Assembly: GCA_964034945.1 (NCBI GenBank)
Contig: OZ035962.1
Coordinates: 73,237,597-73,301,596 of the forward strand
Source: Chrysopilus asiliformis
Lineage: Eukaryota > Arthropoda > Insecta > Diptera > Rhagionidae
Direction of reading: 5' to 3'
DNA length: 64,000 bases
Part shown: piece after piece, positions 1-12,560 of the stretch
Numbering within the stretch: position 1 is the first letter of the stretch
Layout of the letters: every line of letters begins with the position of its first letter
The notes under the pieces: generated by a model
The model's input: only the letters and a program-made list of their open reading frames with translations
Told to the model about the DNA's origin: nothing
Database searches by the model: none
Translations under genes and position numbers: made by a program

Positions 1-1331
1 GTATATAGAAGCATAGAGTCCTATGAGTTTAAAACCTGAAATGTCGCCGTAAATGTTGTGTGGGTATCATTGTATTTGGCTCTTAAAGTGCATGTAAACC
101 AGGGTAGTGCGGTATTATAGCGAAAGCACAATGATGCGTTAGATTGTGTTTACATTAGGCGATGTGAGACGCTACGTGTTATCGCAAACGTGAAATGGTT
201 TATTTTCAGGATTACTGCGGCACCATACGTGGAGTATCTTTTGCTCTGGCCGTGTAACCACACATGCCATTTAAATGTGTGCGTGTGTAGGGCTCAGAAT
301 TTTTTAATCAAACCGATTTGTCTTTTATGTGTGCGTGCTTTTGCTCTATTGCGCTGCCATTTTTCGAGGAGTATTTCCCCGCTAATTCCCGAGAGCGTCT
401 TTTCCCCAAAACCGGTTTTTTTTGCACCTATTTAACGTACCGTCTCGCATGGCCTATTGGGATTCACTTTGAGGAGGCATGGCCTATTGGGATTCACTTT
501 CATCATTTTTCTGCACACGGTTCGCTTCATCTGGATTCACTAAACCGGTTTCATCAACAAAACTAAAGACACAGGTTTCAACAACCAGACTCAAACCGGT
601 TTGCGACCGATAATTTTAAGTGAATCTAAGCTTCGTTCGCTCTTTTTGGTTTCCCTCCCCAGTGAAAAATTATTAAGGCATTATCGCTAAGGTGTCTTTA
701 AGACATGAGACAAATAATATAAAAGCCTCCAAATTAAAATGAGATGGAAGGAAAAACGCGCCTTTTATGCGTGGGGCAAAAACATCTACTATTAATGTTG
801 CCTTAGTTGTAAGGCCTTATATACGCGGAAATGGCCTATACAAAAATAAGGCAACAATAAGATAAAGATAATGCATTAAGATAATGCCTTTATAATGCCT
901 TAATAAGACATTTTTTGTTCACTGGGATTCGTTGACTCATTCCATTTCCATGCGGCCGAAATTGACTGTGCAAACGACATCTGAGATAACAAAAGAACTC
1001 GCCGTCTATAGGTGTAGGACGCACAATAAACCTGTGGCAACGAGGTACTCTAAACAAATAGCTTGGTTATAACGTATTTGTACGCCTAGTCCACTGGGCT
1101 GTTCCTTGTATTTATTCGGTCATTTTGTTTGGCTGAAGGGAAGTTCTGGCGCGTAACATTTATAATTCTTGTAATTCGGAGTTGAAAATCCACGAAAAAC
1201 TCCAATTCAAAGTGATTCAAACGTGCGTCGTACTGAGATTAATAAGAGAACCTAGGGTAAAGTAATTTTTTTTTATCTTTGTGTCAACTGTGAGAAGTTT
1301 TCTATCGCCATCCAATCAGACCGCGTCAAAA
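1..1331. other. Upstream region of the first gene
   Basis: No coding exon could be supported here. The 5' UTR and promoter of the gene starting at 1332 should lie in the right half, but I see no convincing TATA or initiator. A 24-bp block (catggcctattgggattcac and neighbours) is repeated with a 30-bp period at 447-500. An imperfect inverted repeat occupies about 661-925. Confidence 0.5.
661..925. repeat. MITE-like inverted-repeat element
   Basis: The left end reads CAGTGAAAAATTATTAAGGC and the right end, reverse-complemented, starts CAGTGAAC and then shares TTATTAAGGCATTAT. Internal aaggc/gcctt motifs recur. No clear target-site duplication is visible, so the exact bounds and superfamily are uncertain. 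Confidence 0.45.
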
Positions 1332-4300
1332 ATGGAAGAAATTGAATACCTCGACGAATACGAAGATTTGCTGAAATCCGATGGTAACTGAAAATTCGTG
1401 GTTATGCTTAGTGGCGAATTCCAATAATTGTTTAATGTTTATAGGGATCCTGTCGATTTATAAAAACCCAGAAGTAGGCGACAGTTCACAGAATGAGGCT
1501 GACAATCAATACAGTAAGTATATTCGCCCTCCCCCCAAACCCTTCCTTCTCGGTTTTCAATTTATGAGAAAAACTATCTTTAATTTTAGTTGATTCGTTC
1601 CTTGAGGAAGAATATGTATCCAATGATCAGGAATATGTTTCATCCAGCCGAAAAGGTGAGTTGATATTAAACAAACGAGGCCAAGAGAAATCTGCCTTGC
1701 AGACGTATTCTGATTTTTTTATTGGACACAATTGGTTTTACTAAATAATTTACTTAATCAAAGATTTGTTCACATTGATTACACTAACCGACAAAAAGAA
1801 ACTATTTTTCCGTGTTGTCGAATTCAGTCAAATTGTTTTCAGGGGCATCAAATTACCCAAAAATGATTGAAATATCCACAGCAATAAATAAAAAAATTCA
1901 GTTTATGTATATGAAATTTTTTCGACAAAATACAATCTTTTTTTTTTTGTTTTTATACCCGTATGGTGAAACCAAAGGGTATATTAGATTTACCTTACCA
2001 TTTGTAACGTCAAGATCCCGTCATCACACAAAAAAATGAATTACAAAAGTGTGTTTAGAATGATAAAAAAAATTGAATTTTGTATGTCCGTCCGTCCGTA
2101 TGTCTGTCCGTCCGTCTGTCTGTCCATTTGTGGCGCGGATTGCGGGCGCACGGATTGAGCTAGAGACTTTGGAATAAATTTTTAATAAAAAATTGGAATA
2201 AATTTTAAAAAATCTTATTGAAAAGTTTGACTTCAAAGTGAAATTTTGATACAACTGCTCGAATTTTGATACGAATATCACCACAAGGGTTTTCAATAAT
2301 TGCCAAATTGGCAATTATAGCTTTCGTTATGTTTTTTTTCTGGAAAACCAATCAGTGACGTCAGATTATTCTAATAGATTGTAAAATCTTTGTCAGCAAT
2401 ATGGCTGTTGTTCCATATTATCTTAGAAATTCGTAAACCGAGAGTTTTATCGGGAGCATCATCTGATTTGCTTTCTGAGTTATTGGGAAGTAAAAACATA
2501 ACAAAAGCTATAATTGCCAATTTGGCAATTATTGAAAACCCGTATGGTGATATTCGTATCAAAATTCGAGCAGTTGTATCAAAATTTCACTTTGAAGTCA
2601 AACTTTTCAATAAGATTTTTTAAAATTTATTCCAATCAGATTTTGATGTATGGGAGTTTTATGTAGAATCATATCCTAAATAACTTTTGTTCTTGCACTT
2701 TTTTGATAAGATGCGCCGTTTTTGAGATATTCGCAAAAAAAATCAGGAGGGCAGAAGCTTACTATTCTAGGTGGTAATTAGCCGGTTATTAAATGGGCTT
2801 TTGCGATTTTAAAAGTTATTGCAACAACGTACATGTTATTATTACGCCACAATTGATTTTAACATAACCTTAAAACAAATTTAAACTCACAATAAACACC
2901 CATCGTTTTACCTATCCATTGTTTTACCTATCTTACATATGAGGCGTTAAAAGCTAGAGTGGACCAACCCACATGTCGAAATCGTGAATTTTTTTGTGTT
3001 TGAATCACTATTGCGAGTGAGTTTTTAGATAAAAATGTTTGGATGCACAAAAGAACATTTCAACATTGAATAATAAAGTCCACAGAATTTTTTTTTCCAA
3101 AAATTTACAGTCAATAATAGTACAAAAGTGGAAAAGCCTCAAAAACTCGATTATGTGACTTGGTCCACTCTAGCTTTTAACGCCTTATATAAGAAAGGTA
3201 TTAAAACCACTTCAGAAACTGAAATCATAGCGGAGCCTCGCCCGTCCGCGGGACATATCGACCCAGTTCGATGAGTCCGCAATATGTTTGCATTGTCTGT
3301 AACGATCGACTTGTATCAGTAAACCTTAACCGATTTTGATGCGGGTTTTTGCATTCAAAAACTGTATCATGATAGAACCCTATTGAACGTGATTCAAAAA
3401 CCCGTTTTCGAGAAAATCGCAAAAATCTTTTACATTTGTTTGGGAGAGGGGGAAGGGGTGATTGAATTTTTCCCCATGTTCAGAACAGGTTTATCTTTTG
3501 ATAAAAGTCTGTACCACGCCAAATTTTAACTTTTTACTTCAATTAGTTCTCGAGTTTTCCAATGTTTTTGTACGAAAATTTCAACATTATACCCAATTAT
3601 ATTCATCATATGAAGTTTGATTATGTAAGAAAGGTATAATAGCACCGTTATGTGTTTTAAGCTGTGTTTTAAGGATCTATATAGCTCTCTTAATCGGATA
3701 ATTAAAAATATGACCGTTACTAAATATGACCGTGGTTGTTTAATTAATTCATTGTTTCTGTTCTTTAAGTTATTGGCTGGGTCTAGTCGGGATTTTCTAC
3801 GTAGTTCTGTAATTAAAAATATGGATTATAATGAAATACTCTTACTAAACATAATTTTTTACAATTTTAGAAATATCCGGCAGACCAACATTTTCATCAT
3901 CCAAGGATCGCTCAATAGATATGTCCCGCATTCATCGAGAAGAAGACTACGATGTTGATGACAGAACGAGTGAAAATCCAGAAATTTACAATGAAATAAT
4001 GAAGGACAGAGAGGAATTCAAATCCAATAGGGAAAAGTGGTTGAAAACGCTAACAAATATCGGTGGACCTGATAAGAGGATTAAAATAATATCCAATAGG
4101 CCACAACCGAAGCCTCAAAGTCCACTAATTCAGAGGAAGATAATACCAGGCGTTAAACCACAAAATCAAAAAACTCTTCTTGTAAGAAAAGTTTTAAAGA
4201 ATCCAATTCAACGACTAGAAGATCCACTAAATGTAAAATCCTCCTTTGATGATCCACTGCATGCTCTGTGGCGTCCGATTTCGCGTCCAGTTTCACGTCC

Positions 4301-7300
4301 AGTATCACGACCTGCGATACGTTCTGTCCCAAAGCCACAGACGGTGTCAGAAGAAAGAATGAAAAAACAATCTCCGGATTTGCATGGGAAATCATCATTG
4401 CGAAGATATTCAGCCGAGTTTCTCGATCCGGAAGATGAGGACCATGATACTATCAAAGAAATTGAAGAGACATTGAAATATTTTGAGGGTGAAACTGACG
4501 AAAAACCCAAGCCGAAGCCACAAGTACCAGCACAGTCATCACAATCCGGAGTGAAACGCGGAATTACGGTCATTAAGCGAAAACTGAATGATGTGGACCC
4601 CGATAGAAGGAAAATTATTAGATTATCACCGCAGGGTAACATGCATAAATCACCAATGCAAAGACCTCTGACATCGGCGAAATCTATGGATTCATTGAAT
4701 GTTCTATCGCGTATGGATTCGAAACCCATAACAAAAATAGAAATAAGGAACAACACTTTAAATCGATCTTTGATCAAATTGAAATTGAATCCAGGTAACA
4801 AGCCATTAATTAGGCTATCTGATACGTTAAAGAATCCAAGGAAACCGGAAAGAATCAGCCTGAAGTTATCGGATACAGATTGTGGCGTTATTAAACATCG
4901 GCGTAAGACAACCACTGAACTAGAATTATCGAGTCATCGAAAGATTGAGGAACCCAAAAATTATGTTCCGCTACGTAATGACCAGCAAGACATTAAGAAT
5001 ATTTCGAAGATAAATGAACAAGTTAAGAGGGTGCAAATTATTAGAAGGCCACCAGTAAGAGCGAAATCAGTTCAACCAGAGGATACGATACCCAGGAAAA
5101 TAGAAAAAGAGATTGTCGTAAGGCCGAAAATAGAAAAAGAAATTGTCGCAAGGCCGAAAATAGAAAAAGAAATTGTCACAAGGCCGAAAATAGAAAAAGA
5201 AGTTATCACAAGGCCGAAAATGGAAAAAGAAGTCATCGCAAAGCCGAAAGTTCAAAAAGAAATTCTCGTGAAGCCGAAAGGTCAAAAAGAAATTGTCCTT
5301 AAGCCGAGAGTTGAAAAAGAAGTTGTCCTGAAGCCGAGAGTTGAAAAAGAAGTTGTCCTGAAGCCGAGAGTTGAAAAACAAGTTACCGTTAAACGGAATG
5401 TTATGGAGTTAAAAGGAAAGAAATTTGTAAGTAAAAACATAAATTTATCCACCTAGTGGTTAGATTATATTTTTTTTCATAATTAAACCTCATATATGGT
5501 GAAAGATTGGTTAAAATGTTGACATTTTTATATAAAAACATAACAAAAGCTATAATTGCCAATTATTGGCAATTATTGAAAATCCGTATAGTGATATTCG
5601 TATTAAAATTCGAACAGTTGTACCAAAATTCCACTTTGAAGTCAAATTTTCCAACAAGATTTTTTAAAATTTATTCCAATCGGATTTTGATGTATGGAAG
5701 TTTTATGTACAATCATATCGTAAATAACTTTTGTTCTTGCACTTTTTTTTTTGATAAGATGCACCGTTTTTGAGATATTTGCAAAAAACGTTTTCGTTCG
5801 TATGGGGGGTCAGAGGAGTTCAGAGGAGTGACACGGTCCTCGTCAGACAGAATAGTGTCAACTCCTCCTGCTCTCTATGACAGAAATTGATTATTTATTG
5901 GATGGATCATAGGCACTTACAGCAATTATATATATTCACCATCCGAATTAATTCTACTGTGCGAATTATTTTAGAAATCTTCAGCTTGAGATTTTTTTTT
6001 TTGCACAACAGAAAAATTTTTTAAGCTGGATATTTATAGTATCTTTAATTTATCTGAAAGCGGATTGCATCAATCGATATAGCACCTCAAAAAACCGATA
6101 AAATGAGGAAAATCTCAAAAAATCGATTTTGTCGGATTCGTCAAAACAATATTCTAGCGACCATCAGATTCAAAGCGCTGCTAAAGTTAAGCGGCAGCTG
6201 TGTAGCCTTTTTTTAGCTGGCTTTATAGTCCGCGTAGGAATTTATACCGTCGCTTCACTTAGGACACAAGCGACGAAAATTGAGCATCGACATAAACTCA
6301 CCTATTCAATTAATTCTCCTATAATGAAGCCATATCACTTTGAATATCTGTTATTCAATAAAACATAACGTTTGTTTTTTTTTAATTTTAGAAAAACAAA
6401 AAAGTGCCAAAATTGCCACCAACAATACGATGTTCAATTCGTTTAGACAGGAATGCAGTTAAGAAGTGGTTACAGGCACATAAAGTGGAGTCTTCTCTCC
6501 CTAGTCCAAAAATTTCATTGAAAAGGAGGGGCAGAGGAGCCAAACAGAACTTAAAACCGAGTTCAATTGAAAAGAACAATGATGATAGTACCGTTAAAAC
6601 CGCTCGCACAAATGATTCAACTGAAAAATTGGCAGAATCAGCCGTAAGTGAAGCTCAAAATGCAAGTACCAGTAAGAGAAAAACAGCATTAAGGGATGAA
6701 TCACCAACTCCTATTATAAAACAGCCGCAAGGTAAGACTGGTTTGTGTAATTTTTCATTTCCTTTATTGAATTTTTAAAATTGCTTTTCAGTATCACTAC
6801 ATTCGGGTAGAAAAATTCGAGCAACTGCCAAGGCCACTCCAATTGTAACATCAACGCCTATAAATAAGGCAAATACTAGAAATAAGAAGGATTGGAGTAT
6901 AGCAAGCACGATTAATGAAACGCCAATTGAAAAACTCAGTCAACAGCCTCTTTTGACCGTGTCTACGCCCAGTCAAATTAATGCCAGTCTCGAAAAGAGG
7001 GTAGCAATTAAAAACAATCTTTTAGAGAAAAAGCAAACTGATAACAGTAAAGATGTGGAAGTGGTTCCAATAGACGTTCAAACTACAAAATCCGGTATAA
7101 TGAATTTGAAGCAAACAATAGAATCGATAAAGAGTCAGTTGAAGGAATCTGCAAGTTCAACATCGAAGGTTGATGAGGGTAAGGCTACTACGCCGGTAAA
7201 TTACCAAAACGTCGCGGTCTATGGTAATACAACTGTGAGATCGGTGAAAAAACCACATATCGACATAATTGATCTGCCCAGTACGCTCTTTGTTGAGACG

Positions 7301-8188
7301 AAATTTGTGCGACGAAGCGATAAACAATCAAATGCCGTAATCCCGGTTCCAACACCTACTCAAGTTAATGTCCCAAAACCACAACAGATCGAAGCAGTTG
7401 CGAGTGGTCAAAAGCAGGTAGTGGAAATCGCTCAACCGATAACGCAAGTATTACCCATGCTGGAAGAAATCGATATGTTAATCGGTGATAAAGTTACAAA
7501 AGAGGTCCAAAAACAATTGCGTATCATTAGCGAAGGATTTTCATGGCAGAAATACGTTGAAGAGCAAAAACTAAAAGCCAAAGCGAATCGAATGGAGAAG
7601 TTAAATTGTATCAAAATAAGTGTAAACACCGCCAGTGAAATGTTGAATTGTCTGAAAATATTCTTGGCGAATGATGATACCGAGGAAGAAACCTCATCAC
7701 CTACCATAGCTTCTATGGCTGTGGCTACGCCTTCAATAGCTGAGAGTAATTTAATATTGCCGGATAGCACAATGAATCAAAGTAATGCGTTGGATATTAG
7801 TCCGTCGCCTATAGGTTTGACAGAATCGAATTCAATTGGAGCAGTCACCCCCAATGCACCATTGCAGACATCTCCAAATGAATTACGATTTAAAAAAATC
7901 AAAATTCCATATGTTCCGCCAGAATCACGGGCAAAGGCCGCATCAACAAACAGCACCACAACTGTTAGTAGATCGACAAATGCAATTACAAAAACTAAGG
8001 AAATGAGAAAAACTCCGTCGACACTTCATCCCAGTGCTGATGTACAGCCAATTATCGTCAACAATGTTTCGTCCAGTGAAGTTATTGTGCCGGAGCCAAC
8101 GAGTTCTGTGTTGCAAGTGTCGCCAACACCAACAGAAGTAATATTGCCTTCAACTCAAGACAGCGATGGCTCTACTATCGCCCTATAA
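1332..8188 (+). CDS. Unrecognised large basic low-complexity protein, six exons
   Basis: Coding exons are 1332-1383, 1445-1513, 1590-1655, 3871-5426, 6392-6731 and 6792-8188. Every junction has GT..AG and the phases match (1,1,1,0,1), giving 3,480 nt and 1,159 residues plus stop. The start ATG follows a good insect context (tcaaaATGG). The N-terminus is acidic (MEEIEYLDEYEDLL). Residues from about 63 on are mainly basic and rich in K, R, P and S, with RPVS repeats near residues 196-210 and ten decapeptide repeats at about 472-571. A short, more structured-looking Leu/Lys-rich stretch lies near residues 870-930. I see no signal peptide, membrane segment or catalytic motif. Composition suggests a disordered nuclear or chromatin-associated protein, but that is inference and I do not recognise the family. 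Introns are 61, 76, 2215, 965 and 60 bp; the two large ones hold repeats. The exon model is well supported by frame continuity; the function is unknown. Confidence 0.8.
1957..2331 (+). repeat. Dispersed ACCCGTATGG family, internally deleted copy
   Basis: This copy starts with the family's conserved end (accoding to other copies, ACCCGTATGGTGAAACC) and finishes at the cttttgttatg-type end, here gctttcgttatg. It lacks the middle of the full-length 570-bp copies, jumping from the agctagagacttt block to aataaattttaaaaaatctt. It lies in intron 3 of the first gene. Confidence 0.75.
2497..2745 (-). repeat. Dispersed ACCCGTATGG family, partial inverted copy
   Basis: Starts at CATAACAAAAGC, the reverse of the family's GTTATG end, and runs to the cgttttt/gagatattcgc block. 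It is inverted relative to the copy at 1957-2331, so intron 3 carries a potential hairpin of about 150 bp per arm. Confidence 0.75.
2942..3185. mobile_element. MITE with ~26-bp terminal inverted repeats
   Basis: The left end AGGCGTTAAAAGCTAGAGTG is matched in reverse at the right end (cactctagcttttaacgcct), and the match continues to ggaccaa. It lies inside intron 3 of the first gene. A 4-bp duplication (ATAT) would fit if the inverted repeat is shifted by one base; the superfamily is undecided. Confidence 0.75.
5097..5396 (+). repeat. Ten in-frame 30-bp repeats encoding a decapeptide
   Basis: Within exon 4 of the first gene, a unit of ten codons (K-I-E-K-E-I-V-x-R-P and variants) is repeated ten times without a break. 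Later units drift to KVQKEILVKP and RVEKEVVLKP. Two consecutive units near the end are identical at protein level, consistent with recent unit duplication. Confidence 0.9.
5539..5812 (-). repeat. Dispersed ACCCGTATGG family, partial copy
   Basis: Starts cataacaaaagctataattg and ends in the cgttcgtatgggggg block, so it carries about half of the full element. It occupies intron 4 of the first gene. Sequence is diverged (for example ccgtatagtg for ccgtatggtg). Confidence 0.75.
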
Positions 8189-8433
8189 TTAGTTTTATCA
8201 ATTACTTCAAGGCAATATATTGACAGGTAATTAACCGTTAAACACGATTGAGAGATTTATTTTTAATACGGGTGGGTTGCGACAGGTGGGGTTGATCCTA
8301 AGCGTACTAATTTTATGGATGAAAACTCACACAGATAAGAATTTGTTACAGAAATTGCACAATTTTCAGTCAATTTAAGTTTTTTGACAATTTGTTTGTA
8401 AGATAAATCTTACCTTCAGTGTACAAAAAGATA

Positions 8434-8439
8434 AATAAA
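8434..8439 (+). terminator. Candidate poly(A) signal AATAAA
   Basis: A canonical AATAAA lies 246 bp after the stop codon of the first gene (stop at 8186-8188) and is followed by a T-rich stretch. It is the best-placed signal for 3'-end formation. Confidence 0.55.
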
Positions 8440-9805
8440 AATATGTTTTCAACTCGTCTAGAGATTTGTGTTAAATTTTTACTTATACGAAAGATAAAGT
8501 ATTTTATTCATGAAAAATTTCAACCTCTAAACTTAGTCTAAAAACATATCCCGAGCATTCCTGAGTAGATTGGAACATTTTTACAGAAATATCTTTCTGT
8601 CTGTTAGACTTTGATTACACACGGACTCAATGAACCTCCTGCTTGAAACTTTTGTGATTACACGCAGTTGAACGTTGAACTGAACCCCAAACCGAAAAGT
8701 GGAACGATTGGAAATTTGGCTATTTTTATTTCAATAATTTGTTGTCTATTTATTGCCCATTCCATGTGATTTCAAAATTATAGGTCCTTAATTTTTTACA
8801 AAATTGGATGTTTACTTTTATCCCTATATTTTTTTTTCAAATTTTTGAAAAATGGGGTAAAGGTAAACACCTTTTTTTTTATCCTTTTTTTATATACGTA
8901 TCTGCGCAAAATTTCAAGTCTCTAGCTCAATCCGTGCGCCCGCAACCCGCGCCACAGACACCCGGACGGACGGACATGCAGAAGTTAATTTTTTTTTATC
9001 ATTCTAAACACACTGTTGTAATTCATTTTTGTGTGTGATGACAGGATCTTGGCGTTACAAACAGTAAGGCAAAGTTAATATACCCTTTGGTTTCACCATA
9101 CGGGTATAAAAAGGGTGATTACATTTGCCAGAAATTGTTTACATTAACCCCATTATAGTGTTTACATTTGGACATGAGGTTACAAATGAGGGGGTAAATG
9201 TAAACAGACAATAATTTTTTACAGTTTGTTTATAGCCAACAATTAACATATATAACCCATCTCAGGCAACTATATTGTTCGTATATTAAGCTAAAACATA
9301 CATCCTTCTTTTAAAAAATCCCTTCAAAATATAATTCTTTTCCCTCTTAGGAAAACTGAAATCACAATAAAAAGAAGCACTCACTTTGACCGCTCATACA
9401 CAACGAACCCTCTCTTAGATATATTGTGGCACGTGTCCGCAGTGAGATAAAATATCAATTTTTAATATATTGTCTAGATAAGCTAAGAAGGAATAGCAGT
9501 TTGGGGACAACCAATAGTGTTTACAATTACCTCTGTTTACATTTACCCACTTTGACCCTACATCAAAAATACCCTTTTGAAAAAACAAAATTAGTAATCT
9601 TTTGTTGACGTAAGCCTTCGATTGCAACAAAACTGACAGATTTCGAATTAATAGTCCGTTATGCTTGCTACACACGTTCGACGGAATACTCATCGCTCCT
9701 CGCCGTTTTGATCCGTTTACTCCGTGAAACAGCGTTCTGCAAACGGCAAACAAAATCATTTGATCTTTCGCACCGGCGAAAAACGCGGCCGAATTGCCAT
9801 CCACA
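8440..9805. other. Intergenic, no gene seen
   Basis: Contains a 3' fragment of the dispersed ACCCGTATGG family at about 8904-9105 (minus), and scattered gtttacattt / aaatgtaaac motifs at about 9120-9210 and 9520-9550 that form weak inverted repeats. Nothing else is recognised. Confidence 0.5.
8904..9105 (-). repeat. Dispersed ACCCGTATGG family, end fragment
   Basis: Carries the aagtctctagctcaatccgt block, the short cggacggacgg run and the ccatacgggt end. The other half is absent, so it is truncated. Confidence 0.75.
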
Positions 9806-9925
9806 CCAGCGATGTCCCCCTACTACAATTGTAGTAAATCTACTATTTTCGCCTTCAAAAGCCTTAGTGCGTAGTAAATCAAATCTACTACTATTTTTTG
9901 TAAAATACATGAATCAACCAATGAA
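9806..9925 (-). mobile_element. Truncated hAT copy with an empty nested site
   Basis: Starts CAGCGATGTCCCCCTAC and matches, in reverse orientation, the right part of the hAT at 32651-33329. At 9862-9869 it has CCTTAGTG uninterrupted, exactly where the 32651 copy carries a second transposon. Similarity ends near the sequence gaatcaacca. Confidence 0.75.
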
Positions 9926-10514
9926 CGTGGAGTAATTCGGCCACCGCTTTTTAACTATAGTATAATGAAAAGAAAGAACTATAACAAACCAATATTGTAA
10001 GTAAACCACGAAGAACAAACCAAAATCGGAAGAGAAAAGTGGAGTAATTAACGGAAAGTTTTCATTAAGAGACGTTTTGTGGATCTTGAAGGCAAAAATA
10101 AATACGAATTATCCAGAGGACCAAAATGCATTAGTTTTTTACGAATTATCGAAATTTTTTAAGGGACCGGCAAAATTCATATGGATTAGCAGGATATACG
10201 AATTATCGGGCTACGAATTAGCGGGATTCTAGTGTAATTTTGAAAATATTAGTGATTTTATAAAGACAATACAAAGGTAGAATTATTTCATAAAGAAAAA
10301 AAAATAGAAACTATTCGAGATGCGCACGCTACGGTGTCTACAAATCGAATGATTTTTTTTCGATGACACGTCGTTCCGCCTTCGGTTGAAATGAAATTTT
10401 TGCTTTGCGTACGCTTTTTCGGGAAAAACTCCGCTGTTACAATTTCAATAAGGATAATGCACATATCGTTTTTTCCATTTCTCCTCTTAAAAACTGGCAT
10501 TAGAGGGTTTTCCA

Positions 10515-11165
10515 GTCCAGCGTAGTCCAAGTGGTAAAATACTTGGCTCGTGTTCCGAAGGTCGGTGGTTCAATTGCCGACTGTCGCACGCTGTGACTCA
10601 AGTCCACTTAACTTGCTTTACGAAATGAGGAATGATAGTTGACGCTCGGTGTTAACGACATTATCGGTCTAGATTGCTATCACGGCCTCTGCTGTGTATA
10701 TGTGCAACGTGAAAACCTTACAAATGTTGTAATTCATTCATGGTTCGCAATCCATGTAAAACTGTAGGTGCGAGGCAGGGAAGAAATTGTAAAGAAACCT
10801 CAATTGGCTGCGTTCAGACGAGGTTGAAACTGGTTGAAGTCAACCAAGTTACTCTGGGTGAAAAAAACCTGCTTGCGTTCTCACGTAGTGTTTTTCAACT
10901 TTTGCGCTGCAGTATATTTACACATTCTATGTCAATGTGTGCATGTAGCAAGAAAAATTTTGTGAACCCCCACCATTGAACTCTATGTGTGTATGTGTTT
11001 TCAACCAAGTTCACCCGGCCTAGCTGAATTCCCCGCATACACCCGATAGCGTCTGGCCCGTAAAATCGAGTGGAAACTTGGTGAAGTCAACCAGTTTCAA
11101 CCTCGTCTGAACGCAGCCATTGAGGAGGCCCAGGCTCTTCGAGAGCTGTAGCGCTGAGGATAATA
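10515..11165 (+). mobile_element. tRNA-derived SINE, interrupted by a MITE
   Basis: An A-box-like tagtccaagtgg and a B box GGTTCAATTGC (10567-10577) mark a tRNA-derived head. A body ending agagctgtagcgctgagga is shared with 41765-42104 (minus) and 57815-58015. The body is split at cctcaatt/attgagg by a 313-bp inverted-repeat element (10806-11118). The tail is an ataataata run. Confidence 0.8.
10806..11118. mobile_element. MITE inserted in SINE, 3-bp TSD
   Basis: Terminal inverted repeats start GGCTGCGTTCAGACGAGGTT at both ends and match for about 30 bp. The flanks are ATT at 10803-10805 and 11119-11121. Uninterrupted SINE copies read cctcaattgagg, so insertion with a 3-bp duplication is clear. 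The duplication length fits PIF/Harbinger, but ATT is not the usual TWA. Confidence 0.85.
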
Positions 11166-11185
11166 ATAATAAGTTGGATAAGTAA

Positions 11186-11408
11186 AGTCTAAACCCCAAT
11201 TACGTGTTCGCGCGTGCGGCAGCCACGCGGTGAAGGTAAAAACTACGTATATATATGAGTAAATGTATAATTGCGTGTTGCTCAGACGCGTTGCCGCGTG
11301 CCTGCCGCGTAGAGTAGGCTCAGTTTCTACTTTTAGACGCGGTGGCAACTACTAGATGCCAGAACAAAATCATGCCGCACGCGCGAACGCGTAATTGGGG
11401 TTTAGGCT
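11186..11408. mobile_element. MITE with TAA TSD (PIF/Harbinger-like)
   Basis: Ends AGTCTAAACCCCAATTACG and its near-perfect reverse; inverted repeats extend through cgcgcgtgcggca, about 36 bp. TAA lies at 11183-11185 and 11409-11411. GC-rich centre. It sits just after the SINE tail. Confidence 0.8.
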
Positions 11409-12560
11409 TAAAGCAGCAGCCAGTGCAGCGGTTTGTATGGAAAACGATGTTCTATATAGCTCAAAAACATAAAACGCGAAAACAAAACAAAATCCCCAAG
11501 TTTTTATGTTATTCAAATTGACAAATGTCACATTCTTGTGTGGGTACATGAAAATTGAGGGAATTTTTAGGCCAGCTATCTGAAGTTGTCGGTTTTCACA
11601 TTTTATCTAGAATTGGGTTTGGCAGATTTAGTTATATTTGGGTCTACGACTTATGTGTAATGCGTGAAAACTGAACGGTTAAGAACGCAGTTACCGTATG
11701 AAATATGCAATGGAAATATCACTAACATTTTAAACATTTCCATTGAGCACACCTAATAAAGTATAATAACAAAATTTTCCTTTTCAGGAATTGGAAAATG
11801 GATTGGAAAATGGATTGTTTTAACATAGTCGTATTTGCCTGGATTCTGGAATTACATATTTATAACCAACGTGTAATAAATGAGGCGATATCTGCAAAAG
11901 TGGTGTAAATCAAAAAAATGTCAAAACGAGGATAAGTTCGTTTTAAATTTTCGGCTAACTTACACCCCTTTTGCATACCACGACTCAAATATACTTGACA
12001 CCACAGAGATAAAAAAAAAGTACTGCATAGGTTTATAAAGGCGAGAAGCGAAATCAATATTTAAGAAATAATAATAAGAAAATATATCTATTATATAATA
12101 AAATAATTTAATTATTTTAGTATAATCACCGTAAAAAAAGCAAACGTTGGTTAATAATAAAAAATAAATGTTAAGATTTATTTTTAGCAATGTACAAAAA
12201 TTTTAAAAATGAATAAATTTTTTAAGTTGTTGAATTGAGTAATATAGTTTTCCTGGCTTTATGGGTTAGTTGTTAACTTTCACTGATTTTGTAAATTATT
12301 CAATAAGAAAGTATGGAATTGTTACTTTAACTTTTTAAAAGTATAACATTTTAAACTATTAAATATTTTAACAATCATTTGAAAATCTTATCTGAAATAA
12401 AGCCAGGTCTTAAATAAAATTTCAAAAGTAAAGTTATTAATTTGTGTGTATTTTTACTTTGTAAATATGTGTTTTTTATTAGTTTAATTTTTTATTTCGA
12501 CTATAAAATGGTGTTTATTAGCAGTGGTTCCCAATTTTTTTCGCGACTTTTTGTTTTTTA
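11409..12560. other. Intergenic, nothing recognised
   Basis: AT-rich sequence with no open frame of interest. A lone hAT-type end (cagtggttcccaa) occurs at about 12524, just upstream of the complete hAT at 12569, and may be a fragment of a related copy. Confidence 0.5.

Noticed and set aside
3258..3285. Hammerhead-like cgatgagtcc
   Set aside because: The conserved CUGA part is missing (tcga instead) and no GAAA partner is found.
4208..4915. 235-codon open frame on the minus strand
   Set aside because: Lies wholly antisense to exon 4 of the plus-strand gene, and the overlapping plus frame has matching splice phases over six exons.
10515..10600. tRNA gene
   Set aside because: A and B boxes are present, but the cloverleaf is not convincing and the same head begins a dispersed 340-bp SINE.
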